Positions 17,010 to 25,964 of a stretch of 64,000 bases of DNA are shown in pieces. The notes under the pieces are model-generated. The model was given only the letters and a program-made list of their open reading frames with translations. It ran no database searches and had not been told where the DNA came from. Source of the DNA: CAVQTK01 sp963716455 (GTDB taxonomy: Bacteria > Pseudomonadota > Gammaproteobacteria > Coxiellales > Coxiellaceae). The DNA is taken from assembly GCA_963716455.1 (NCBI GenBank), contig CAVQTK010000002.1, positions 33,332 through 97,331 on the forward strand. The letters are read 5' to 3'. Position 1 is the stretch's first letter. Each line of letters begins with the position of its first letter. Made by a program: the position numbers and the translations under genes.

Positions 17010-17648
17010 ATGTACTTTCCGAGTTGTGGCGATGAACCAATAGGTCTTTATCCCATTGTTGATAACAGTATTTGGCTAAAAAAATTATTGCCCTTAGGAA
17101 TAAGAACCATACAATTGCGGATTAAAAACACGTCAGTGAAGGATTTGCATAAGGAAATTCAACAAAGCGTTGAGCTTGCAAAGCAGTATGACAGCAGAAT
17201 TTTTATTAATGATTATTGGGAATTGGCTCTTCATTATGGGGCTTATGGGGTTCATTTAGGACAAGAAGATTTAAGGCATGCCGATATTCTACAAATTCAC
17301 CGATCAGGTTTGCGATTAGGAATTAGTACGCATTGTGATCAAGAGATCATGCATACCTGTTCTTTAAAGCCTTCTTATATAGCAATAGGCCCCATTTTTT
17401 CCACGACGAGTAAAATCATGTCGTTTATCCCACATGGAATAGAAAAATTGCGTCAATACAGAAGTAATTTAGATTATCCTATAGTCGCAATTGGTGGAAT
17501 TAATTCAACGAATATAGACGCGGTGGTTGAAACGGGAGTAAATGGAATAGCGGTGATCTCTGCAATCACCAAAGCTCCTAATCTTAAAGCAGAAACCCAA
17601 AAATTATTAGCCAAGGTTAACCAATCCAATGACTCTAACAACAGATGA
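17010..17648 (+). CDS. thiE: Thiamine-phosphate synthase ThiE (TenI/ThiE family)
   Basis: This 212-residue TIM-barrel protein has IQLRIKN (residues ~33-39), FINDYWELALHYGAYGVHLGQEDL (pyrophosphate/Mg region with conserved D and GQED), ISTHC and IAIGPIFSTTSK, then VAIGGIN and GVNGIAVISAI. These match ThiE, which couples HMP-PP with thiazole phosphate. TenI paralogues share the fold, but the GQED and GPIFxTxTK-like elements favour ThiE. It overlaps thiF by 20 bases. Confidence 0.88.
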   Translation: MYFPSCGDEPIGLYPIVDNSIWLKKLLPLGIRTIQLRIKNTSVKDLHKEIQQSVELAKQYDSRIFINDYWELALHYGAYGVHLGQEDLRHADILQIHRSGLRLGISTHCDQEIMHTCSLKPSYIAIGPIFSTTSKIMSFIPHGIEKLRQYRSNLDYPIVAIGGINSTNIDAVVETGVNGIAVISAITKAPNLKAETQKLLAKVNQSNDSNNR

Positions 17649-18375
17649 ATTTAATCAATATTTTCAACAATTGAAATTACCAGAAGTGGGTATAAAAGGA
17701 CAATTAAAACTAAAAAATTCTCGTGTACTATGTGTCGGAGCAGGTGGTTTAGGTTCTTCTTTATTATTTTATTTAGCTGCAGCTGGAGTTGGAAGGATTG
17801 GTATAGTAGATGATGATAAAGTAGAAGCAAGCAATTTACATCGTCAAATTTTATATCGATACGCTCATATTGGCTATCTCAAAGCTACAACAGCTAAGCA
17901 CGAATTAATGGAATTAAACCCTTATATAGAAATTCAAGATTATACAGAAAGATTAACTATCGATCGCGCTAAGGAAATAGTAGATGAGTATGACATAGTG
18001 GCAGATTGCACTGATAATTTTGCTACTCGTTATTTCCTTCATGATGTGTGTTTTTATAATAATAAACCTTACATATTTGCTAGTATCTCACAATTTATGG
18101 GCCAATGTTCCTTATTTTTAGGAAAAAAAACTCCTTGCTTTCGCTGCTTATTCCCTGCAGCCGTTCATGAATCGATTACAACCTGCCGTGAAGCCGGAAC
18201 TTTGGGCGTACTTCCAGGCCTATTAGGAATTATTCAAGCGAGTGAGATTATTAAATGGATACTAGGATTAGAAGAGCTTTTAGTAGGACGATTATTATCG
18301 GTTAATATTTTGAAAATGGAGTTTCGTCAATTTTTTCTAGCCCCCAATCCCGATTGTCCATTATGTAGATCATGA
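17629..18375 (+). CDS. thiF: ThiF/MoeB-family adenylyltransferase
   Basis: This is a 248-residue E1-like enzyme with the nucleotide motif VGAGGLGSSLLFYLAAAGVG and the following DDDKVEASNLHRQILY (Arg finger region), DCTDNFATRYFL, a possible thiol residue in TTCREAGTLG, and two CxxC pairs (CFRC and CPLC) for structural zinc. It would adenylate the ThiS C-terminus; the family also includes MoeB, but the location at the end of the thi operon makes ThiF the better name. The start overlaps thiE. Confidence 0.9.
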   Translation: MTLTTDEFNQYFQQLKLPEVGIKGQLKLKNSRVLCVGAGGLGSSLLFYLAAAGVGRIGIVDDDKVEASNLHRQILYRYAHIGYLKATTAKHELMELNPYIEIQDYTERLTIDRAKEIVDEYDIVADCTDNFATRYFLHDVCFYNNKPYIFASISQFMGQCSLFLGKKTPCFRCLFPAAVHESITTCREAGTLGVLPGLLGIIQASEIIKWILGLEELLVGRLLSVNILKMEFRQFFLAPNPDCPLCRS

Positions 18376-18557
18376 TGAAAAAGCGCAGCATACACAGGTA
18401 GTATGGGGAGCTGGCTTTTGTCATAGATGGCCGTCCAAGCACAGAGTGACTATTTTGCTTTAACCTAAATTCTGCAGTTGCCTCCTACTGCGAAGACCTA
18501 CGGTGGTAACTGCAGAATTTAGGTTTAATTCTTTCTTAAGGATTAAGGGTTATAATA
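18376..18557. other. Intergenic, thiF to PAP2 gene, with large palindrome
   Basis: No gene is evident in these 182 bases. The main content is the 18-bp inverted repeat described separately at 18462-18525. Confidence 0.5.
18462..18525. repeat. Perfect 18-bp inverted repeat around a 28-base loop
   Basis: AACCTAAATTCTGCAGTT (18462-18479) is exactly complementary to AACTGCAGAATTTAGGTT (18508-18525). The inner flanks can pair imperfectly (GCC against GGT). There is no T-run, so it is not a classic terminator. It may be a palindromic repeat element or MITE remnant, and could still act at the end of the thi operon. Confidence 0.8.
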
Positions 18558-19511
18558 ATGGGAATGAAAGCACTAAACTTATTAACTTTTAATAGTATTT
18601 TCAAACAACTATGTGAGAAGATCCAAATTTCTTATGGTAGGGAAGAATTTATCTTCCACTATTTATTAGGATTTATGTTCCTTGGGGGGATTTTTTTACA
18701 AATCTTAAATTATACCACTTTTCATTTTACCGTTTTACCTCTGCCGGTAGAAATGTTTACCGGGTTACCTTTTATTTTAATGACTTGGTGGGTAGTAGGC
18801 CATTTAAATCGACAACAGTGGCCACGGTTAGGTTTGTTGTTGACAACTGCCTCTAATTTGTGGGTATTTATCATTATTGGTAGCTTAGGCACGGTTTCTA
18901 TTATAACCACTCCATTTTCAATTATCGATCATCATTTGGTAAGAGCGGATCAATGGTTTGGATTTAATGTGACTGAGCTTATGCAATGGGTATATCAATA
19001 TCCTAAATTTGTTATTTTACTTAAGATTTGTTACGCCACCTGGCTTTTACAAATTATCCTTGTACCATTAATCCTTGCTTTATTAAAAAAATCGAAAGAA
19101 ATCAATACGTTTTTTATAAGTATTTTAATTTCTTTTGTATTTGCTGGAGTAATATATTATTTTTTTCCCACCATTGCTCCTGCTGGCGTGATGGAGAGTC
19201 CTTATTTTTTGTCAAATCAGCACAATTTAGTAACTCGTTTTTATGAGATTCACCAGCATTTGCCTATTAGTGTCTTTGATGGTGGATATGTGGCTTTTCC
19301 TTCTTGCCATACAATGCAAACGCTGTTAGTTTTAGTGGCTTGTCGAAAAATAAAAACGATGTTTTATCCATTATTGATTGTAAATGCATTACTCATTTTT
19401 GCTACCCTAGGATTAGGATACCATTATTTAGTAGATGTGTTGGCTGCGTTTATTATTGTAGGTATTACCGTGGGGCTGACCCACTCCTTAACTATTAAAA
19501 AATCTTTATAA
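18558..19511 (+). CDS. PAP2-superfamily membrane protein (inositol phosphorylceramide synthase-like)
   Basis: This 317-residue protein has about six membrane segments. The PAP2 active-site pattern appears as FPSCHTMQTLLV (C2-like, with the conserved Ser and His) and GLGYHYLVDVLAAF (C3-like, nucleophilic His plus Asp). The layout with FPTIAPAGVMES before C2 resembles the Aur1/inositol phosphorylceramide synthase branch. It probably transfers or removes a lipid phosphate head group at the membrane; the substrate cannot be told. Start at ATG 18558 or 18564. Its last 88 bases overlap the convergent hemF. Confidence 0.75.
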   Translation: MGMKALNLLTFNSIFKQLCEKIQISYGREEFIFHYLLGFMFLGGIFLQILNYTTFHFTVLPLPVEMFTGLPFILMTWWVVGHLNRQQWPRLGLLLTTASNLWVFIIIGSLGTVSIITTPFSIIDHHLVRADQWFGFNVTELMQWVYQYPKFVILLKICYATWLLQIILVPLILALLKKSKEINTFFISILISFVFAGVIYYFFPTIAPAGVMESPYFLSNQHNLVTRFYEIHQHLPISVFDGGYVAFPSCHTMQTLLVLVACRKIKTMFYPLLIVNALLIFATLGLGYHYLVDVLAAFIIVGITVGLTHSLTIKKSL

Positions 19512-20395
19512 AGTTGTTCTTCCGCGCTTCCAGGCTCAGGTTCCCATTTATAATGCCAACTCACTTGAGGCGGTAATGATATTAATATAGATTCGGTACG
19601 CCCGCCTGATTGAATACCAAAGAGGGTTCCGCGATCGTACAATAAATTGAATTCTACATAACGGCCACGCCGATAAAGTTGAAAGTCACGTTCTTTTTGA
19701 GAATAGGAATAAACCTTACGACGATTAACTATAGGTAAATACGCCAGTAAATAATGTTTTCCAATATTCTGAATAAAAGCGAAACATTTTTCAAATCCCC
19801 ATTCATTTATGTCATCAAAAAATAACCCTCCTATTCCTCGAGGCTCTTGACGATGTGGTAAATAAAAGTATTGATCACACCATTTTTTAAAGCGAGGATA
19901 AAGATTAAGACCAAAGGGATCGCATGCCGATCTGGCAATATCATGCCAGTGTTGGCAATCTTCCGCAAAGCCGTAATAGGGGGTCAGATCAAAACCGCCG
20001 CCAAACCACCATACCACTTCATTATGCTTATTTGTGGTGATAAAAAAACGTAAGTTCATATGAGAGGTAGGTATGTATGGGCTCCAAGGGTGCATGACTA
20101 AAGAAATACCTAATGCTTGAAATTGACAGTCCACGAGTTCAAATCGGCGAGTAGTGGCTGATGAGGGCAAGGTTTTACCAGTTACATGAGAGAAATTTAT
20201 CCCACCTTTTTCAAAAAGGCCTCCATTAGTAAGGACACGAGTAAAGCCTGCACCTCCTTCTGAATGTTGCCAATAATCTTCTTGAAAGCACTGCTTACCG
20301 TCGACATTGCTCAATTCTTGGCAAATGTGATTTTGCAAGTCGAGTAAGTATTTTTTAACCAAGGCGATGTTATGCTCTATTTGGTGCATATGCAT
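19424..20395 (-). CDS. hemF: Oxygen-dependent coproporphyrinogen III oxidase
   Basis: This 323-residue HemF has GGAGFTRVLTNGGLFEKGGINFSHV (glycine-rich N-terminal signature), HMNLRFF, WWFGGGFDLTPYYGF, GIGGLFFDDIN, and RRGRYVEFNLLYDRGTLFGIQSGGRTESILISLPP, covering the whole family core including the signature near the C-terminus. It converts coproporphyrinogen III to protoporphyrinogen IX with O2, which implies an aerobic or microaerobic life. The usual end is near VKEWV; here about 17 extra residues continue into the 3' end of the convergent PAP2 gene. ATG 20395, or 20389 two codons later. Confidence 0.95.
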   Translation of the reverse strand: MHMHQIEHNIALVKKYLLDLQNHICQELSNVDGKQCFQEDYWQHSEGGAGFTRVLTNGGLFEKGGINFSHVTGKTLPSSATTRRFELVDCQFQALGISLVMHPWSPYIPTSHMNLRFFITTNKHNEVVWWFGGGFDLTPYYGFAEDCQHWHDIARSACDPFGLNLYPRFKKWCDQYFYLPHRQEPRGIGGLFFDDINEWGFEKCFAFIQNIGKHYLLAYLPIVNRRKVYSYSQKERDFQLYRRGRYVEFNLLYDRGTLFGIQSGGRTESILISLPPQVSWHYKWEPEPGSAEEQLYKDFLIVKEWVSPTVIPTIINAANTSTK

Positions 20396-20501
20396 AGTTT
20401 ACAAGAATTTGATAATAAAGGAAATTTGTTTTTGAAGGGGGGTATGCTATATTAATTTATAGAGCAAGGAAAAGCAGGAATTATATAATTAGGAGAAAAC
20501 A

Positions 20502-20699
20502 ATGGCATACGATAAAGAACTCAACCCAAGTCAAGCTAAAGAAAAAATTCTTACTCTTATCATGTCGGAAAAAGGAGTAGGGCGTTCAGAAGCGGAAAAA
20601 ATGTTTGTTGATGCTCATATTCCAGAGACAAAATGGCCAGACATTGCAGGTGGTAAAGTAAGTTTAGATTCTTTTTTAGGTAAAAAGAAACCTTACTAA
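20502..20699 (+). CDS. Small uncharacterised 65-residue protein
   Basis: I do not recognise this protein. It starts MAYDKELNPSQAKEKIL, is soluble and mixed-charge, and ends FLGKKKPY. A good ribosome binding site (TAGGAGA, 8 bases before ATG) and a following GC-rich hairpin argue that it is a real, separately expressed gene. A helix-rich fold with GVGRSEAEKMF near residues 25-35 is likely. It lies divergent from hemF. No signal peptide or membrane segment is visible. Confidence 0.7.
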   Translation: MAYDKELNPSQAKEKILTLIMSEKGVGRSEAEKMFVDAHIPETKWPDIAGGKVSLDSFLGKKKPY

Positions 20700-20739
20700 T
20701 CCAATTGAATACGATTCATTTAGAGTCAATTTGATGCCA

Positions 20740-20770
20740 TCCCGGAAAAATGCGTTGCATTTATCCGGGA
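20740..20770. terminator. GC-rich hairpin between the small gene and ctpA
   Basis: TCCCGGA (20740-20746) pairs with TCCGGGA (20764-20770), and AAATGC with GCATTT inside, giving a 13-pair stem with one A-A mismatch and a GTT loop. It lies between two convergent genes and could serve as a bidirectional terminator. There is no strong T-run. Confidence 0.65.
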
Positions 20771-20814
20771 CTAGCTTAGCTCTGTAGCTATACCCCATTG
20801 ATCTGTTACAATTA

Positions 20815-22185
20815 TTATTGTTTTTTATGTATAGAAGCCAATCCTTTTAGCATCATTAACCCTTCAAAAAGTTGGTAATCCTCTTTCGCTAATTCTAGGT
20901 CTGCTTCTCGCTCTTTTTGATATTTCATTATTGAAGCCTGAGTTGATTGTTGTTCGTCGCTCGCGCCATTTGATAAATGATTTTGATAATCATCTTCTTC
21001 AATGTCCAATAATCCACTTGCAGTTTTTCCACTGACTTGTAATGGTGGAACGATAACGTCAGGTTGTATTCCTTTAGCTTGGATAACACGACCCGCCGGA
21101 GTGTAATAAAGCGCAGTAGTAAGTTTTATTGCACTGTCGTCAAGAGGAAAAACAGTTTGTACTGAGCCCTTTCCAAAACTAGCCGTGCCCATAATAATGG
21201 CGCGCCGATAATCTTGGAGTGCCCCCGCCACAATTTCAGATGCTGAGGCAGATCCATTATTGATAAGTATTACTAAAGGTAATCCACCGGTCATATCCTG
21301 ACCCGATACTTTTAACTCGATATCCGAACCTGGAATACGTCCCTTGGTGTAAACAATAACATTATTGTATTTAAATTGTTCGGTTGACTTTTCATCAAGG
21401 AACAGATTAGCTACATGCGCACTTACATCTAATAAACCTCCTGGATTATTACGCAAATCTAAAATAAGTCCACGAAGCTGATGCTGGGCGCGTAATTCTT
21501 TAATTGCCGCCGAAAGCTCCTCATCCACAGGACCTTGAAAAAAAGTTAAACGCAGGTAAGCATAATGCTCACCCAACATTTTTTTCTTAAGAGTAATGAG
21601 TTTCACTGTTTCGCGCATAATAATTAAATTAATGGGACTTTCTTCACCTTTGCGTATAATTGTTAAAATTACTTTGGTGCCTTTTTTGCCTTTAATTCGG
21701 TTTACAGCCTCTCGTAATCCCATGTTTTGTATTACTTTACCGTCAATTTTAATAATAAGATCTCCGGGTTTCAAACCGGCTTTATCCGCGGGAGTACCCT
21801 CTAAAGGACTCACTACTTTTAGGGCTCCTCCTTGGGTAGTTAATTCAACTCCAACACCCACAAATTCACCACTCACGGCAGTTTGTAAATCTTTAAGTCT
21901 TCAGCATCAAGATAGGAAGAATGTGGGTCCAAACTAGAGACCATTCCTTTAATTGCATCAGTAAATAAATTTTTATCCGTGGGCTCTTTAATGTAGTATT
22001 TTTTGACAACTGCGATGGCAGTGACAAAACGTTCTATTTCCTCACTGGGAAGGGGAGCTTCTTTGCTTATGTCTTTTTTTTACTGAAGGATGGATTTTTA
22101 TTTTTTCTAATGCAGAACTAGGCAAGCAGAACAAAAAGCTAGTAACTGCTAGGACATTGATTATTAAAAATTGCCGAATTTTCAT
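20815..22185 (-). CDS. ctpA: C-terminal processing protease CtpA/Prc (S41), two frameshifts near the N-terminus
   Basis: ATG 22185 on the minus strand opens a signal peptide (MKIRQFLIINVLAVTSFLF, cleavage after SSA). The frame breaks in a run of eight A (about 22075-22082) and again near 21897, where one missing C restores EDLKDLQTAVSGEFVGVGVEL. Downstream is intact: a PDZ domain (GTPADKAGLKPGDLIIKIDG), then the S41 catalytic core with LRNNPGGLLD, NNGSASASEIVAGAL (nucleophile Ser) and FGKGSVQTVFPL (general-base Lys). It would degrade or trim periplasmic proteins. It lies just downstream of envC, as in many gammaproteobacteria. AAGAGG serves as ribosome binding site. Confidence 0.9.
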
Positions 22186-22208
22186 ATAGACCTCTTATTC
22201 CGCTTACT

Positions 22209-23347
22209 TTACGTGCACCATTGATTGGGATCAAGTGGTTTAGCTTTATGAAGGATAGCAAGTTTAATGCAGGGTTAACAAAGCCACCACTCTGACCCAC
22301 TGTAGCAATTAAATCCCCAGCAGATACGCTGTCTCCTTCTTTCTTATAAAGACTATGGTTTCGGCCATATAGACTCATATAATCACCTCCGTGATTTATG
22401 ATCAATAAAAGCCCATACCCTTCTAACCATTTGGCAAAAACCACTGTTCCATCAGCAATCGCATAAATGGGTTGATTGTCAGCAGCTTCAATCAGTTCCC
22501 CAGTCCATCTTAACTCGCTATGTGCAATTTGGGTATTAAAATAATGTTGTACTTTACCTAAAGTAGGCCAAGGTAGGTGGCCTCTCAAGGCGGCGAAATG
22601 TTGGTTGTGGTAATTAGGTACTAATGGTGCGGGCTTAAGCTGATTAATTGTTTCTTCCAAACGTTTCTTATCAGAGGATAACTGCTCTAAGAGTTGTTTT
22701 TGGGTATAAATTGTCTGACTTATTCGGGTTATTAATTGGGTGCGATTCTGCTTGATGAGGGCTAAGTTTTCCTGTTCTTGTTTTTGTTGTTGTTGCAGAT
22801 GTTGTAGAGATTGATATTGTGTATATAACTGAAGTTGCTGATCATGAATTTGCAATAATTTAGTATGTAATTCAGCTATTAAATGAGTTTGATATAAATT
22901 CAAAGCTTGATAGTAATAAAGCATACGACTGAATTCATTTATATCTTGCCGGTTCAATAATAATTTTAAAGGGCCTTGACGCTTTAATAAATAAGAGCCG
23001 CGTAGCTGTTGTGAAAGGGCCTGTTGATGGAGAAGTAATTTACTTTCTTGGTGGATAGCAGTTTTTTCTAATTGGGAAATCTTCAGCTTCTGTTGGGTAA
23101 TTTGTTGTTGAAGTTTCTGTTGGGTTTGAGATGCCTTCCCATAATGCGTTTCAATTTGCTGAAGCTCTTGTTGCAAGGCATCTTTTTTATTATGTTTTTT
23201 TAGTAAGGCCATTTTTATTAATTTTATTTGTGCAATAACGTGGCTAAGTTGATGTTCTTGATCTGCTGCAAAGATAGAGGCATTGAATAGGAAGCTGATT
23301 AGTGCGAAACAGCTGATAGCCCAGGGGTATTGCATTCTCTTCCTCAT
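22209..23347 (-). CDS. envC: EnvC-like murein hydrolase activator, frameshift near the C-terminus
   Basis: A signal peptide (YPWAISCFALISFLFNASIFAAD) is followed by a long Gln-rich coiled coil (about residues 30-235) and a degenerate LytM/M23 domain (about 265-375; GTVVFAKWLEGYGLLLIINHG and LYGRNHSLYKKEGDSVSAGDLIA). EnvC-type LytM domains lack metal ligands and activate the amidases AmiA/B at the septum. The reading frame breaks near 22270 after GFVNPAL; adding one base gives LAILHKAKPLDPNQWCT and a stop at 22209, a family-typical end. The unshifted frame runs to 22139 over the ctpA start and is not credible. It sits directly after gpmI, as in E. coli. Confidence 0.88.
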
Positions 23348-23350
23348 AAT

Positions 23351-24895
23351 TTAAAGTAAACGTAATAAATTTTTTCCAGTCATTTCTGGAGGCGATGTTA
23401 GTCCCAACAGATACAGGAGTGTAGGGGCTACATCGTCTAAACTGGGGGTTGTCACAGAATCCCACTGCGCAGGCCTACCAATATAAATGAATGGTACTAG
23501 ATTAGTAGTGTGCGCTGTATGGGGCTGTTGATTTATTGCATCATAAATTTCCTCAATATTACCATGATCTGCTGTAATAAGCGCCTCTCCGCCGTTTTTT
23601 TGTAAAACTTCTAAAACACGTTTTAAGCAAATATCAATTACCTCAACCGCTTTTTTGGCTGCAGTTTCTATACCTGTATGTCCAATCATGTCTGCATTGG
23701 CATAATTACAAATAATAACTGCATAAGCTTTACTTTCAATGGCTGCAATGAGGCGGTCAGTGAGCTCAAATGCACTCATTTCTGGCTGTAGATCATAAGT
23801 TGCTACTTTTGGAGAAGGAACTAAAATACGTTCTTCGTTGGCGAATGGCTTTTCTTGGCCGCCATTAAGAAAATAAGTGACATGGGCATATTTTTCGGTT
23901 TCAGCCAAACGTAATTGCCTTAGGCCTTGTACTGCTAAAAATTCTCCTAACGTGTTTTTTAATACAGGGGTTGGGTAGGCTACATAAGGAGTTAATTTAG
24001 GAGTGTATTCAGTAAGAGTAACTAAGCGGTTTATAAACGGAAATTTTTCTCTTTTAAAGTGAGTAAATTGTGCATCTGTCAGGGCATAACATAATTGACG
24101 TGCACGATCGGCGCGAAAATTCATGAAAATTACTATATCCCCATCTTCAATGGTTGTTGGTAAAGTATTGGGTAGATGTATAGTCGTGGCGCTAACAAAT
24201 TCATCGGTTTCTTGACGCTCATAGGCTGCCTTTAGACCGTCAAGGGCAGTTGGTGCTGAATATATCGCTTTTCCTTGAGTTAGTAAGTCATAAGCTATTT
24301 GTATTCGATTCCAGCGATTATCCCGATCCATTGCATAATAACGGCCAATTAAACTGGCTATGTTACCGCTACTAAGCGTTTCATATAGCCGTTGAATCTT
24401 AGCTAATGAAGAGGCTGCAGATTGGGGTGGGACGTCACGCCCATCTAAAAAAGCGTGCAGATAATGCCGTTTAATTCCATGGCTTGCAATTAATTTAATC
24501 AATGCGGCGATGTGGTTATCAAGACTATGTACTCCACCTGAGGAGACCAATCCTAAGATATGAACAGCAGAGTTGTGTTTTGAGCTTCATGAATAGCTTC
24601 TAAAATAACAGGATTCTTGAAGAGAACCTTCATTAATTGAATCGCTAATCCTGGTAAAATCTTGATAAACTTTACGACCCGAACGAGATGCAAATGTCCT
24701 ACTTCTGAGTTCCCAATTTGTCCCTCTGGCAAACCAACAGCACGTCCAGAGCTTCTAAAAAATCCAAGGTGAATGCGAAAATAATGAGTCTAAAGTAGGT
24801 GTGTCCACCATTTTAATAGGATTGTAGTGGCTATTCTCCCGGTAACCCCATCTATCTAAAATAATGAGAACTATGGGTTTAGGTATGTTAGACAT
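23351..24895 (-). CDS. gpmI: 2,3-bisphosphoglycerate-independent phosphoglycerate mutase, several frameshifts in the N-terminal 120 codons
   Basis: ATG 24895 starts MSNIPKPIVLIILDRWGYREN (first Mn-binding Asp in LD; the usual G of LDGWG is R here). Then the frame changes at least four times between about 24765 and 24550, though GLPEGQIGNSEVGHLHL, containing the phosphoserine nucleophile, can be read in one of the frames. From GGVHSLDNHIAALI the remaining 399 residues are intact, including HAFLDGRDVPP, GRYYAMDRDNRW, NYANADMIGHTG and ALITADHGN (metal ligands). It interconverts 3- and 2-phosphoglycerate. Neighbour order with envC matches E. coli. Confidence 0.9.
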
Positions 24896-25148
24896 TACGC
24901 AATCGACCTCAAAAATTTTTTCAATTATGACATCCCATACATAAATTAGCAACTGCAACATAATAATAGCAGCATTAAGAACTAATGTTCATAAAAAATT
25001 AACACTTAGGAATCGCAAAATGGGCGAGTGTTCTAAAGATAGAATACATTTTTTGCACAAAATAATTAAGCTTTTCACTTTACAGTTGGCAGAAATACCC
25101 GGTTATGGCTAATCTGCGCTATCACTAGATAAAACGGTTTGTAAATAA
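24896..25148. other. Intergenic between divergent gpmI and the rhodanese gene
   Basis: No gene is seen in 253 bases. It should contain both divergent promoters. This stretch is inside an indel-rich patch, so I do not propose exact promoter positions. Confidence 0.4.
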
Positions 25149-25571
25149 GTGCAAGATTTTATTTTATTTACTTTGACTCATTGGTTTTTAATAGGAATAT
25201 TTGTAGCGTTGTTACTTCTATTATTAATAGAGGAAGCGCGATCTAAGGGATTGACGACCAATTGACACCTTCAGGTGCCGTCCAAATGATAAATCGGGAC
25301 CAGGAGTAGTCATTGATTTACGTGATCCCGTCGCTTTTAGCGAAGGCCATATAGTTGATGCGGTCAATTTCTCCCCCTCAAAGACTTGGAAAAAGATTTA
25401 AGCAAACTAGATAAATATCGAGACTCTCCTCTTATTTTGGTTTGTACTACGGGACAAAAAGGTGGAGAATTAATAAGAAAAATTCACAGTAAAAAAATAG
25501 AAAAAGTTTATGTCTTAGCAGGAGGTATTAATGGATGGAGAAATGCACAATGCCTACTGGTAAAAAAATGA
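25149..25571 (+). CDS. yibN: Membrane-anchored rhodanese-like protein (YibN type), three frameshifts
   Basis: GTG 25149 opens a short N-terminal segment, then one membrane helix (WFLIGIFVALLLLLLIEEA) and EARSKGLT. Frame changes near 25252, 25303 and 25376 must be bridged to read LTPSGAVQMINRDQ, VVIDLRDPVAFSEGHIVDAVNFSP and the last block with LVCTTGQKGGELI and VYVLAGGINGW. These are rhodanese-fold elements; the usual catalytic loop Cys is the C of VCTTGQKG. Gene order yibN-grxC-secB-gpsA is as in E. coli. The physiological sulfur acceptor is unknown. Confidence 0.82.
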
Positions 25572-25656
25572 TTGCGATTACTATTTTTGATCAATTAATG
25601 ATTGTTAATTAAAGAATTAAATAAGAAAGTTAGGTAATAATCAAGGAGAAAACCAA

Positions 25657-25939
25657 TTGAAGAAAAGCTTGGATCACTATGTTGAAATATATGGTGCTGA
25701 CTATTGTGGGTATTGTCATCAAGCAAAACAATTGTTGGATCGAAAAGGGAATTGCATATAGATGAAATTCGAGTTGACTTAAATGCTGACAAACGTGAAG
25801 AAATGATCCAGCGGACCTGTGCTCGGCGTACCATTCCTCAAATACTCATAGATAATGAGTTAATTGGGGGGTTGATGACTTGCGGGCTTATGAGCAATCG
25901 GGTGAATTAAATAAAAAATTAGGAATTACGCCCGACTAA
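25657..25939 (+). CDS. grxC: Glutaredoxin 3 (GrxC), two frameshifts
   Basis: TTG 25657 after a AAGGAG ribosome binding site gives MKKSLDHYVEIYGADYCGYC, with active-site CGYC in place of the usual CPYC. The frame changes near 25745 (one extra base; then DEIRVDLNADKREEM) and near 25871 in a GGGGGG run (then DDLRAYEQSGELNKKLG). RRTIPQILIDNELIGG carries the cis-proline and GSH-binding elements. About 90 residues in total. It reduces protein disulfides using glutathione. It lies between yibN and secB. Confidence 0.85.
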
Positions 25940-25964
25940 TTGTAATTTTAAAACGGAGGAGTTT

